Below are positions 19,866 to 29,080 of a stretch of DNA of 64,000 nt, in pieces. Each line of letters starts with the position of its first letter. Within the stretch, counting starts at the first letter, position 1. The notes under the pieces were generated by a model, which worked only from the letters and a program-made list of their open reading frames with translations, did not search any database and had not been told where the DNA came from. The translations under genes were made by a program, and so were the position numbers. The DNA comes from Pyropia yezoensis (taxonomy: Eukaryota > Rhodophyta > Bangiophyceae > Bangiales > Bangiaceae): contig CM020620.1 of NCBI GenBank assembly GCA_009829735.1, positions 434,001-498,000 on the forward strand, in the 5' to 3' direction.

Positions 19866-20702
19866 ATGTCCACTCTCCCCCTCTTCACTCCCCATGCTTG
19901 TCGCCGACACTGCCGCCTTCCTTCCCCCGACATTGGCGCGGCGCGGTGCGTTGCCCGCGGGCCGCCGAGGCTGCTCGCGGCGCCCTCCGCGGCCAGCGTG
20001 GGTGAGCGCCCCCCCCCCCCAAGCTGCGGCGTCCCCCCCACCCCCCCCCCCCCTCCCCCTCCGCCGCCTCCGCCTTCTGACGCTGAGACGCTCATTGCCC
20101 GCTTGCAAGCGGTGGGCGCCAACGAGACGGCACTGACCAACCCCTATGGCACGGGCGCCTCCCACGCGTTTGTGCCTCTCTCGGCCGACGGCATACGAGG
20201 CGACCGTGACCGGTTCGTCTATGTGGACGAGGTCGACTGCATCGGCTGCACCCACTGCGCGTCAACAGCGCGGCACACGTTTTTCATGGAGGAGGAATGG
20301 GGCCGCGCCCGCGCCTTTCGTCAAGACGGGGACGATCCCGAGACGGTCGCGGTGGCCATTGACACATGCCCTGTGAACTGTATATATTACGTGTCCTACG
20401 ACGACCTGGTCACGCTGGAGCAGGAACGGGAGGGGCAGGTCATCAACAACAAGGCACGTCTGGTTGGTGGCGACGCCGCCCCCGAGGGGCCCCGTGGCAC
20501 GTCCAAGTCTAGCGTCATGCGCGACGGGCGGATCCGTTGCCAAGACTGTCCGGGCCGGGGGTGCGCCGAGTGTCCGCTCTACGGGGTCGGTCGCAACCCA
20601 GAGTACGTGCGCAAAGTGAAAGCCCGCAAGGAGCAGCAGGCACAGCGCCGGAATGGGACGGGGGACGGAGACGAGGGACGCTCGCCCAGCGTCAGCCTGT
20701 GA
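19866..20702 (+). CDS. Plastid ferredoxin-domain protein (4Fe-4S)
   Basis: The product is 278 residues from ATG 19866. An open frame extends upstream but is low complexity. The first ~65 residues are Arg/Pro/Ala-rich with few acids, like a plastid transit peptide, followed by a proline tract. The core reads FVYVDEVDCIGCTHCAS, then CPVNCIYYVSYDDL, matching the CxxCxxC...CP arrangement of 4Fe-4S ferredoxins found in algae and plants, sometimes fused to a J-domain; no J-domain is present here. A second Cys cluster near the C-terminus (CQDCPGRGCAEC) is followed by a basic tail. Electron transfer in the plastid is likely; the partner is unknown. Confidence 0.8.
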   Translation: MSTLPLFTPHACRRHCRLPSPDIGAARCVARGPPRLLAAPSAASVGERPPPPSCGVPPTPPPPPPPPPPPSDAETLIARLQAVGANETALTNPYGTGASHAFVPLSADGIRGDRDRFVYVDEVDCIGCTHCASTARHTFFMEEEWGRARAFRQDGDDPETVAVAIDTCPVNCIYYVSYDDLVTLEQEREGQVINNKARLVGGDAAPEGPRGTSKSSVMRDGRIRCQDCPGRGCAECPLYGVGRNPEYVRKVKARKEQQAQRRNGTGDGDEGRSPSVSL

Positions 20703-21090
20703 GGGGCGGACCAGAGGCACACTGATCGGGCAGCCATGTCATGTTAGCCAGGTGATGGGCACCCCAGCAGGCAGGGGCCGCTGTGGTTCCCGACTGGCCT
20801 CATGCTAGCATGCGTACTGATAGCAGACCGCTGTGGGTGCATTACTTTTTTCCTATACGGCCATGGGCTCATTATCAAGAATCTCGTCGTTCGTCTTTGG
20901 AGCAGAGGGACGGAGCCCATCGCGACCAGCTGCGGGCAACCGCACCGCGGACCTCTACCACCGGTTTTTCACTCGTAGGCCGCTCAAGATGACCGGGGGC
21001 CTGCTACCCCGCTCCCCCACGCCACCCCCCCCGTCCACATCTCCTTGCCTCGCCATTCGCCCCCTTGCCGCCCCCCCCCCCTCCCCCCCC

Positions 21091-21530
21091 ATCTTCCACC
21101 TCCTCCCAGCCACCCATCTCAAACAGCGGCTGCGGGTAAGCTTTTCCGGTCCAGCGACAGCAGCAGCACGTCATCGTCCCCGCCAGCGCCCGCGGGCGCA
21201 TCGCCCAGCAGGACACAGGTACTTGAGGCCGGTCGGCTGCTCCGCGCCAATCCCCACGCAACTGACCGTTAGTTCAGTGTCGCGGCCATTGAGCTGTACG
21301 TCCACGTGCCGCCCCGCCCGCCCGGACCCGTCCGCCAAACAGCGGCGTGTCGCCGCCACCTCTTCCGACGCTGCTTCCGCTGCCTCCCGTGCCACTGCTG
21401 CTGCCGTCGCCGCTGTTGCCGCCGCCGCCGCATCGCAGCCGGAGGCGGCGGCGCCGGGAAGCAACGGCGGTCGGGGAAACGGCGTCGACGGCCGCAATAG
21501 CGACGCCTCGGCGAGTGTCGGGTAATAGTA
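21091..21530 (-). pseudogene. Decayed GH47 mannosidase fragment
   Basis: Minus-strand translation contains PTLAEAS, then Ala-rich text, then CVGIGAEQPTGL. The copy at 28.6-31.2 kb has PTLAEAS and CVGMGAEQPTGL in the same order and at similar spacing. Directly after GAEQPTGL it reads KYL, then in another frame LGDAPAGAGGDDDVLL and SLDR, then in a third frame PLFEMGGWEE. These match the end of the same gene (LGEAPAGAGGEGDGVLLPLDR, PLPVFEMDGWGE). So an internal part of about 130 codons is deleted and at least two frameshifts follow. It is a relic of a third GH47 copy, in the opposite orientation and 7 kb away. Confidence 0.75.
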
Positions 21531-21963
21531 CCCCGCGGTGGCGGCGGCGGATGGCGGCAGCGGCGGCGGCGGTGGCGGCGGCGGCGGTGGCGACAGCAAC
21601 AGCAGAGTGGGACCCCGTCCCCCTGGGCACGTCTAGGCGTGCTCGCTGACCCACCGTGCCGGGGCCGCAGCCGCCACGGCCTCGCCGCGACGCATCGTCG
21701 CGCCGCGACCAGCCGGCGAGCGCGGCACATAGCAGGTCGGGGGGAAAGAAGAAGGTAGGGGGGGCAGGGGACAGCGAAACGACAATGGGGAGAGAGGGAC
21801 GGGGTCGCACGGTCACGGCGGGCTTCTGCGCACATAATGGCGTCCCGTCGCAAAGTTTCTTAACTCGTTCAAGGACAAGTGTTGACCCACAGTCCGCATG
21901 CAACCATGCCCCCCCCCCCCCCTCCACCCTCCTTGGCCACGGCATTGCCCACCTCGGCCACTC

Positions 21964-23208
21964 TTACCCCGTTGCCTGCGGGCGCAGCTGCAAGAAGTCC
22001 TTTAGGCGCGCGACGAGCACCGGTGGCCAGCGGCGAACGTCCTCCACCCAACCAATGTTGCCGTACCGCGAGTCCTGGCCGAGCACCGTGGTCCACTCGC
22101 TTTCGGCGTCCGAGGTGCGGCCCTGTGCCCAGTAGGCAGCGGCAAGGACGGCGTGCATGTCGGCAAACGAGGGATACTTGAGGCATAGGTACTTGACCAG
22201 GCGGAGGGAGCGGGCCGTCTCGCCAAGCTGGTAGAGCGCAAGCGCCTCGTTTGCGCTCGCAAAAACATAATTCCGGTCCATGGATGCGGCACGGTGGTAC
22301 AGGGCGGCGGCGGCGGCCCACTCGGCCGTGGCTGCAGCGGCCGCGTCGGCCGCCCCTCCCGCCCCCCCACGGGCCGCCGCCGCCGCCTCGGCGCTCAAAA
22401 CGGCCGCCTGGCCAGCGTGAGCGTTGCCCATGTTGTTGTACGCCACCGCGTCCTCGGTCTTGTACTTGGCCACCGACGCGGCGTTGGCAGCTTCGTAATC
22501 CTTGAGCGCCGCCGAGTACTGACGGAGGCCCTCATAGGCAACGCCACGGCCAAGGTAGGGGTCGGGCTCAGTCGGCGCCAGCGCGACGGCGCGGTCAAAG
22601 TCAGCAATCGCATCGTCAAAGCGGCCTTGGCTCGTTCGGCAGTTGCCCCGGTTGCTCCACGCCGCTGCGTTTTCTTCGTTGAGCGCAATGATGCGCGTCC
22701 ATATCGTCTCTGCACGCTCGTACCGCATGTCATTGGTATACTCAAACGCCATCTTTTGGAGCTCTGTCACGCGCCGCAGGGCGGCGAGGGCCTCAGACTC
22801 TGCCTCCACGGCGGCGGCGGGGGGCAGGAGCCGACCTCGGGGCGCGTCACCCTGGAGAGCGCCCACCAGTACTGAAGCGGCCGCACCGCCGAGGAGGCCA
22901 ACCATACCCCTCCTACTCGGGCCCGTCGCCGCAGACGCCCGGCGGAAGGGGGGCGAGGACGTTTCTGGCGTCACCAACGCAGCCGGCAACAGCCGCTCGA
23001 CAGGCGCCCCTGACGACGATAGGGGAAACGCTGGTGGCGGCGCCCACGGGGGCGGCGTCACAGACGCGCGCGGACGGACAGTGGCAGTGGTTGACCGACG
23101 GGGGAGGGCACGGGATGGTTGCCGAGGGGGCCGGGTGCCGGCGGCTGCCGGAACAGGGACAAATCCGCCGGCTGCAGCCGGCACCGGGACAAAGGCAGAC
23201 ATGAACAT
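21964..23208 (-). CDS. Plastid TPR protein (thylakoid-type)
   Basis: The product is about 414 residues. I place the start at ATG 23208 (GCCATGTTC), with a second ATG at 23202; an upstream frame is open. The N-terminus is a bipartite-looking leader: an Arg/Ser/Pro-rich stretch, then a twin-arginine-like RR before the hydrophobic GMVGLLGGAAASVLVGAL, suggesting thylakoid lumen targeting. Tetratricopeptide repeats follow, for example AAAWSNRGNCRTSQGRFDDA and DPYLGRGVAYEGLRQY. The C-terminus reads RRWPPVLVARLKDFLQL, a motif shared with a plant plastid TPR family. A 9-residue FVPVPAAAG repeat occurs twice at the extreme N-terminus. The likely role is protein-protein scaffolding in the plastid; the partner is unknown. 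It is divergent from the permease gene. Confidence 0.75.
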   Translation of the reverse strand: MFMSAFVPVPAAAGGFVPVPAAAGTRPPRQPSRALPRRSTTATVRPRASVTPPPWAPPPAFPLSSSGAPVERLLPAALVTPETSSPPFRRASAATGPSRRGMVGLLGGAAASVLVGALQGDAPRGRLLPPAAAVEAESEALAALRRVTELQKMAFEYTNDMRYERAETIWTRIIALNEENAAAWSNRGNCRTSQGRFDDAIADFDRAVALAPTEPDPYLGRGVAYEGLRQYSAALKDYEAANAASVAKYKTEDAVAYNNMGNAHAGQAAVLSAEAAAAARGGAGGAADAAAAATAEWAAAAALYHRAASMDRNYVFASANEALALYQLGETARSLRLVKYLCLKYPSFADMHAVLAAAYWAQGRTSDAESEWTTVLGQDSRYGNIGWVEDVRRWPPVLVARLKDFLQLRPQATG

Positions 23209-23538
23209 GGCGTCGCTCGTGACGAACAAGCACAAGGGGGTTCACAGAGGAGCCGAAGCTCACAACGAGGTGGGGCGAGAAGAGCGCCGTGGTGACAAGC
23301 GGCAGGGTCACGGGCACGCGCTCGTGCGCGTGAGCGAGAGGTGAGGGAGCAGTGGAGAGGAAATCGATGCGAACGGCGGGAGCTGCGACGCGGAGCGTGG
23401 AAGGGCAATAGGACGAATACTGTACGGAATACTGTATGTACTGATGTACTGAACAGTTATTTACGCATGCACTGTACTGGCGGGCCCGGCACGCGTCGCC
23501 GGGCACGGCACGCGTCAAACCAAGTGGTTTGAACGAAC

Positions 23539-23562
23539 TGCAACAATCTTGCAATTGTTGCA
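23539..23562. repeat. Short palindrome in divergent promoter region
   Basis: TGCAACAAT and ATTGTTGCA are perfect 9-bp inverted arms around a 6-base CTTGCA centre. Several other TTGTT/CAACA words lie nearby in an AT-richer island, consistent with regulatory DNA. Confidence 0.6.
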
Positions 23563-23625
23563 CTGTTCTGCAACGCTGGAAATGTTGTTCGCGTGCGCAA
23601 CAGCACCGACCCGCAACATGACTTG

Positions 23626-23663
23626 ATTGGCTGGAAATTGTTGTCCACGCGTACGATTGGCTG
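23626..23663. promoter_or_regulatory. Pair of inverted CCAAT boxes
   Basis: GATTGGCTG occurs twice (ATTGGCTG at 23626-23633 and 23656-23663), 30 bp apart, in the 624 bp between two divergent plastid-protein genes. ATTGG is the reverse complement of a CCAAT box, the NF-Y target in eukaryotes. Confidence 0.5.
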
Positions 23664-23832
23664 AGATACAGTTGCAAGCGTGGTACTAAAAGTACCGCAA
23701 TACTAAAATCATGATGTATGACGACTGGGCGGCGATGTCGTCCTCCGTCCCCTTCCACTCTCTGCCCATCCTACTCCGACTTGCACCTCAGCCGTTACTC
23801 TCGGCCGTGCCGGCAGCTGCCGTCCCGCCACC

Positions 23833-25710
23833 ATGCCCCGGCCACCGCTGGTGGTGGCCTTTGCGGCCGCTGCCGTCCCCTCCTCCTTCTCGCGCCCTTC
23901 GTCGGTCGTCGTCAATGTGGCCACCGCCTCGCTGCCACCGTGGGGCCCCCGCCCGGCGGTCAGGGCGACCACCTGCCGCCTCACCCCACGTCAGTCGGTG
24001 CTCCCCGTCCTGGTCAGGGCCGGCGTTGCCGCCCCTCTTTGGCCTCCGTCCCAGTTTGGTGACAGGCCGCCGCGGCGGCGGCGACGGTCGGCGGCATTGC
24101 GGGCCGCGGCAGAGGGGCCCCCGCCCCCGCAGCCGGCGGTGGGGGACGCGTCCCCGCTGCCCACCGGCGTCCCCGACGCCACGACACCCGTGGCGAGCAG
24201 CAACGGCTTGACGAGCAGCAGCAATGGGGTGGCCGCCGCTGGGGCGGCGCCCGCGGCTGACGACGACACCCCACCCGTCGCCGAGGACTGCAGGCCGCCG
24301 GCGCAGCGCGCGCGGCGCGCCTACTCCAACGTGGACCCCGTCTCCTTTGAGCGCCGCCCCGGCTCCCTCCTCGCCGCTGCGGCGCTTGTGACGGGCACCA
24401 CCGTCGGGGCGGGGGTGCTGGCCATGCCCGCCGTGACCGCCTCGTCGGGGTGGTTGCCGTCCTCTGCGGCGCTGGTGGGGGTGTGGGCGGTCGCCGCCGC
24501 AGAGGCGCTGCTGCTTGCCGAGGTGGCGGTGAACACCCAGTGCGCGCTCGGCCGGCCGACGGCGGTGAGCATCCTGTCCATGGCGCGGGCGACGCTCGGC
24601 GACCGGGGGGCGGCGGTCACGTCGGGGGCGTACGTCCTCAAGTACGCGGCGGTGCTGGTGGCGTACGTGGCGCAGGGGGGGACGATCGTCGCGGAGACCA
24701 CCGCGCGGCTACCCTGGGGGGGGCTCCCCACCTGGGCTGCCGGCCCGGCCTTTGCTGCGTCCATGGGGGCCTTCCTGTGGGCCGCCCCCGACGCGCTCGT
24801 GGCGATGGTCAACAACTGGCTGGTCGCCGCGACGGTGGCGCTCTTTGCGGGGCTCGTCTTTTTCACGGCGGGCGACTTTCAGCCCGCCGCGCTGCTCACG
24901 GAGCGGCACTGGGCGTCGGTCATCCCCGACGCCCTCCCCGTGCTGCTCGTTTCCCTCACCTACCACAATACCATCCCCTACCTATGTTCTTATTTAGAGG
25001 GCGACAGGACCAAGATCCGGGCGGCGGTGGTGGGCGGCTCGGCGCTCCCGCTCGCCATGTTCCTTTTGTGGAATGCGGTCATCCTAGGAAGTGGGGACGT
25101 GCAGGCGGCAGTGGCGGCCGCGGGCGCGGCGGCGGCGGCGACGGCCGCGGCCCTGGCGTCGGGCGGCGCCGAGGCGGCGGGCGCGACGGCATCGGCAGCG
25201 TCGGCGGCGGCGGCGGCAGCGTCGGCGGCGCCCCCGCCGCTCTTTGACCCGGTCGCGTGGCTCCGCAATGGGGGCAACACCACCGGCGCGCTCGTGTCTG
25301 GCTTCTCCCTCCTCGCCATCATCACGTCGGTTGTCGGCAACGTGACGGGGTTGGTGGACTTCGTCAATGACGGCTTCCTCTCCTCGCGGCTGCTGTCCAA
25401 CGCGCAGGTGCGGCGGTACTCGTGGGCGGCCTACCTCGTCACGCTCGTGCCGCCAACGGTCATTGCGGTGGTCTCCCCCGACGCCTTTTTTTGGGCCCTC
25501 GACCTGGCGGGCATCTATGGGGTGTCGGTGCTCTTTGGGGTGCTCCCCTGTGCCATGGCGTGGCGGCTGCGGGATGGGGAGGGGGGGCTGGGCGCACCCT
25601 ACCCGCCCCTGGTACCGGGGGGGGGGCTGCTGTTGGGGGCCCTCGCGGCGGGGCCGGCGCTGCTGGTAACGTCGGCGGCGGCGTCGCACGTGGCGGGGCT
25701 CTTTCACTGA
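23833..25710 (+). CDS. Plastid tryptophan/tyrosine permease-like transporter
   Basis: The product is 625 residues from ATG 23833 in a CCACCATGC context. Residues 1-90 are a basic, Ser/Pro/Ala-rich probable plastid transit peptide, followed by a disordered linker. From about residue 170 there are about eleven hydrophobic segments. The first carries the signature VTGTTVGAGVLAMPAVT, typical of the aromatic amino-acid permease (Trp/Tyr-specific) family. Further family-like text is SLTYHNTIPYLCSYLEGD and SVVGNVTGLVDFVND. An Ala-rich insert of about 50 residues splits two late segments. The likely role is proton-coupled movement of an aromatic amino acid across the plastid envelope, the site of aromatic amino-acid synthesis. 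Transport specificity is inferred from the family. Confidence 0.85.
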   Translation: MPRPPLVVAFAAAAVPSSFSRPSSVVVNVATASLPPWGPRPAVRATTCRLTPRQSVLPVLVRAGVAAPLWPPSQFGDRPPRRRRRSAALRAAAEGPPPPQPAVGDASPLPTGVPDATTPVASSNGLTSSSNGVAAAGAAPAADDDTPPVAEDCRPPAQRARRAYSNVDPVSFERRPGSLLAAAALVTGTTVGAGVLAMPAVTASSGWLPSSAALVGVWAVAAAEALLLAEVAVNTQCALGRPTAVSILSMARATLGDRGAAVTSGAYVLKYAAVLVAYVAQGGTIVAETTARLPWGGLPTWAAGPAFAASMGAFLWAAPDALVAMVNNWLVAATVALFAGLVFFTAGDFQPAALLTERHWASVIPDALPVLLVSLTYHNTIPYLCSYLEGDRTKIRAAVVGGSALPLAMFLLWNAVILGSGDVQAAVAAAGAAAAATAAALASGGAEAAGATASAASAAAAAASAAPPPLFDPVAWLRNGGNTTGALVSGFSLLAIITSVVGNVTGLVDFVNDGFLSSRLLSNAQVRRYSWAAYLVTLVPPTVIAVVSPDAFFWALDLAGIYGVSVLFGVLPCAMAWRLRDGEGGLGAPYPPLVPGGGLLLGALAAGPALLVTSAAASHVAGLFH

Positions 25711-28606
25711 CCGGCGCGGCCGTTACATAGAGAGGAGCGGGAAACAAGAGGGAGGCGGGGGCGAGGGGGGGGTCGGGGGGGGGGGGGGGGGGGGGGGTGG
25801 GGTGGGGGGGGGGCGGGGGGAAGGGTGGATGGGGTGAGCAGCCAGGTGCGGAGGGCGCGCGGCGCCCCGTTTTTGACATGCTGCCACACCATTGAAACGG
25901 TCAGAAGGACCGCCCGGGCCGACGCACGCGACGCGCGTGACGCCGAATGCCACGGTGGCTAATGGGAAGCGGCGCTATAGCCGCGCCCCCCCCCCACTAC
26001 CGCCAGTCCGCCTTCCTTCCCCGCGCGGGGGGGCGCGCAGGCGCCTTTCCACCTGTATTTGTCGCTACACATGCGGTCGCGCGCCAACCCCCCCGCCGGA
26101 ACCGCCCCATCGTCGGCCCCCCACCCAGCACCGCCACCCCCACCGCCCACACACGTCCATCGCCAACAGGAGGGGGGTCACCTTCCCCCTCCCGCCGGCC
26201 CCCGGCCCCCCTTCTCTCCCCCACCCCTGCCAGGGCATCTCGGCGGGGGGGGGGAGGTGGGTTCGGTGGGAGGGAGTGCGCGTGCCACCCCCGGGGTGGG
26301 TGGTGGGCGTGGGGTGTGCGGCTATCGACGCTGCCGCGTCGCTACCACGCACCCCAACCGCCGCTGCTGTGGCGGCGCACATGGCCGAGGCGGTGGCGGC
26401 GCACATGGCCGAGGCGGTGACGGCGGTGGGGGCGGTGGCGGTCGTGGCGGCGGCGGCGGCGGCGGCGGCAGCAGCGTCGGCGGCGGCAGCCGTAGCGTTG
26501 GCGGGGACGGGCGGGAGGGAGGAGGGGTGTCGCCGCAGCTGCCGCTGCCGCTGACCTTTCCCCCCTTGCTGCTGTCCCAGTGGTACCTACCCACGGCGGC
26601 GGACATCCGCGCGCTGCGGTGTACGGGACCGCTCGCCTGGGCCGCCACCGCGGCGCCCAGACGCCAGCCGAGTGGTCGTTATATCCCCTCCGCCGGGCAT
26701 CCGCGACCGCCCGCCGCTGCCGGTGCTCCTCGCCATCGCCGCCGCCGCCGCCGCCGCCGCCACCGTCGACATGCCGCTGCCACTGAGGCAGCGGGCGTGC
26801 CTTCGGCCACCCCCGTCATCGGTTGCGCGCGCCCGGGCGGTGGTCGCACGCGGCCGCCCGCGGCGGCCGACGGGGGGGGTGGGGGTGGGAGAAGGGAGAG
26901 AGGAGGGAGTGAGGGTGGGGGAGGGGCAGCGGCGCCCCGCTCGGGCCTCCGGGATTTACTGAAGGGGGGGGGGGGGGTGGAAAGGTCGGGTAGATTGTAT
27001 GTATGTACTGTGCTGTACATACATTCCAAACCTGCAGGGCAGCCGCCGGCTGGGCGCTGATGCCCCCTGTGCGCCAGACGGCGGGTGTGGGAGGGGTGCG
27101 CGGGCAGGCGGGCGAGGGAGCCAAACCGCCGCTCCACGTGCGGGGGGGCTACGCCATGCTGCCCCCCCCGCTCCCGCTTCCGCCGCCGCATCCCGCCGCC
27201 GCCGACCGCGGGGGCCAACGCTCCCGCCGTGGTCACCACCCCCACCCGCACCCCTCTCGCCATTGCCGCCAAGGCGCGCAGCGGGAGCGGCCTTCTAACT
27301 CCTCCCCCCCCCCCCCCCCCCCCCCGGGTGATTACCCCCACCCCACACTGCCGCCACCCCCGTTGGTGGTCTCCTTCACCACCCCCTGCCTTGATGGCGC
27401 CGTGCGTGGTCGTTTCCCTTGCCGTCGGGCCGCTCGCTGGGCACTCTTGGCGCCGCCGCTATTGGGCGTCGGCGACTAGCGGGTGGTGCTCCAGGCCTTG
27501 GTCGCCATGCAGCGCCGAGGTTGGCACACGCCTATACGTCTACCCTACAGGGTGCGAGCAGGTGCATAGCATGCAGGTTGGGAGCGATGACCAGGTTGTT
27601 GAATTTCGATGCGGGCCGCACCGCAAATTCGACAGCCCTTTGGACGTCCCCACCTCGTGCACCGCTGCTGCCCCCCGCCCCACCCCCCACCCGCCCCACC
27701 CCAACGAAGCACCGCGCCCCGCCCACCCGACGGACCCACCTACCCCATTCCTCCCAACACGCGTCGGTGCGTACGCAGTGTGTACGCACTCCGCCACGCG
27801 TGCCGGCCGGCCGACCATTGGCCACCAGCAGCGGTCCCAGGGGGGCGGTCTTTGGGAGGAAGGCCGCAGCCGCCGTCGCCGCTGCCGTCGACACTGACCC
27901 CCCCCCCCCCCAACCCTCGGCCGCCGTTGGCCGTCACGGCCAAGACACACAGCGCCACACCCGTTGGCGGCGTTGTGTGTCTTGGACATGACAGGGGGGA
28001 TAGACAGGTGGCAGCGGCGGGGTCCTACCCCTCCCGCGCGGGAGCCACCCCTGTGCGTGCCCCGCCGGCCGCCGGTCTCCCCGGCGGTGCCGCCGTGGTA
28101 GCGGTGGTCGCTCGCGGCGGCGGGTGGGGCGACCGGCCGCGCGGCGGCGCGCCACGCCCCCCACCTTGCCCACCCTTTGGTTCTCCACCCCCCCACCCAC
28201 GACCCGCCGGCTCCCCCCAACGTCAGCGGCAGCCCATGCCCCCCTGGGCGCCGTTTACGGGCAGCCGCCACCGCCGCCGCCCGTGACGCCGTGCCTCTGT
28301 GGACGCCCTGCCGCCGCGGGCACCACCACCCCGCTGTCGCTTGCCCCCCTCAATCCCCTTTCCCAGCGCTGCCGCCCCGTCGAGGTGAGCCGCCCCCCTA
28401 TCCACCAGTGCACGGAGCATCCCTCCCCAGCCCCCCTCCACTACCTCCTCTCCCCTTCCCACCCCCCCCCCCCCCCCTCTCCTACCCTTCCTGCACCCTA
28501 ACCACTATTCCCTCCCGCTCTACCTACCCGCCCCCCCCTCGCCACGCCTTGGACTCTCCAACACACACACACCCCCGCTCCCCCACTCGACTTACCCCCA
28601 CGCGGG
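25711..28606. other. GC-rich spacer, no gene assigned
   Basis: It contains long G runs (about 25777-25797), C runs (27306-27325, 27900-27910), and GGC repeats at 26437-26490. A 24-bp tandem duplication at about 26378-26425 encodes AHMAEAVA twice in one frame. At 26.5-26.8 kb fragments such as LLLSQWYLPTAADIRA look protein-like but do not join into a recognisable family. A hairpin GTATGTAC-TGTGCT-GTACATAC lies at 27001-27022. The function of the whole stretch is unknown. Confidence 0.4.
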
Positions 28607-29046
28607 ATGGCCCCCGTCTGGTGCCACCGTCATGCCCACCACCCCAACGCCCCTATCACCACCTGCCGCCGTGTTCGGTGGACGGGGCGGCTGGCCGTCA
28701 TTGCGGCGGCGGTGGCCGCCGTCGCCGTCAGCGCCGCCGCCGCCGCCGCCGCTGCTGCCATGGTCACCACCCCCGACACCCCACCGGCGGCGGGGGGGTG
28801 GCGGCGACCACCCCGCGGGGGTCATCCACCCGCTGCTGCACCCGTCCGCGCCACCACCGCCGGTACCACACGTACCGCCACCACCCCACCGGCGGCGGCC
28901 ACCCCTGTCGCCGACGCGGCCGCCACGGTGGCGGCGGGTGCCACCCCCCCCCCCCAACCGCCGATGACGTCCACGGCTGCGGGCCCCCCCCCCCCCCCCC
29001 ACACACCCCCCCACCCCCAGCAGTCTTCCTGCGCGCCAAGGTCAGG

Positions 29047-29080
<34 letters not shown>

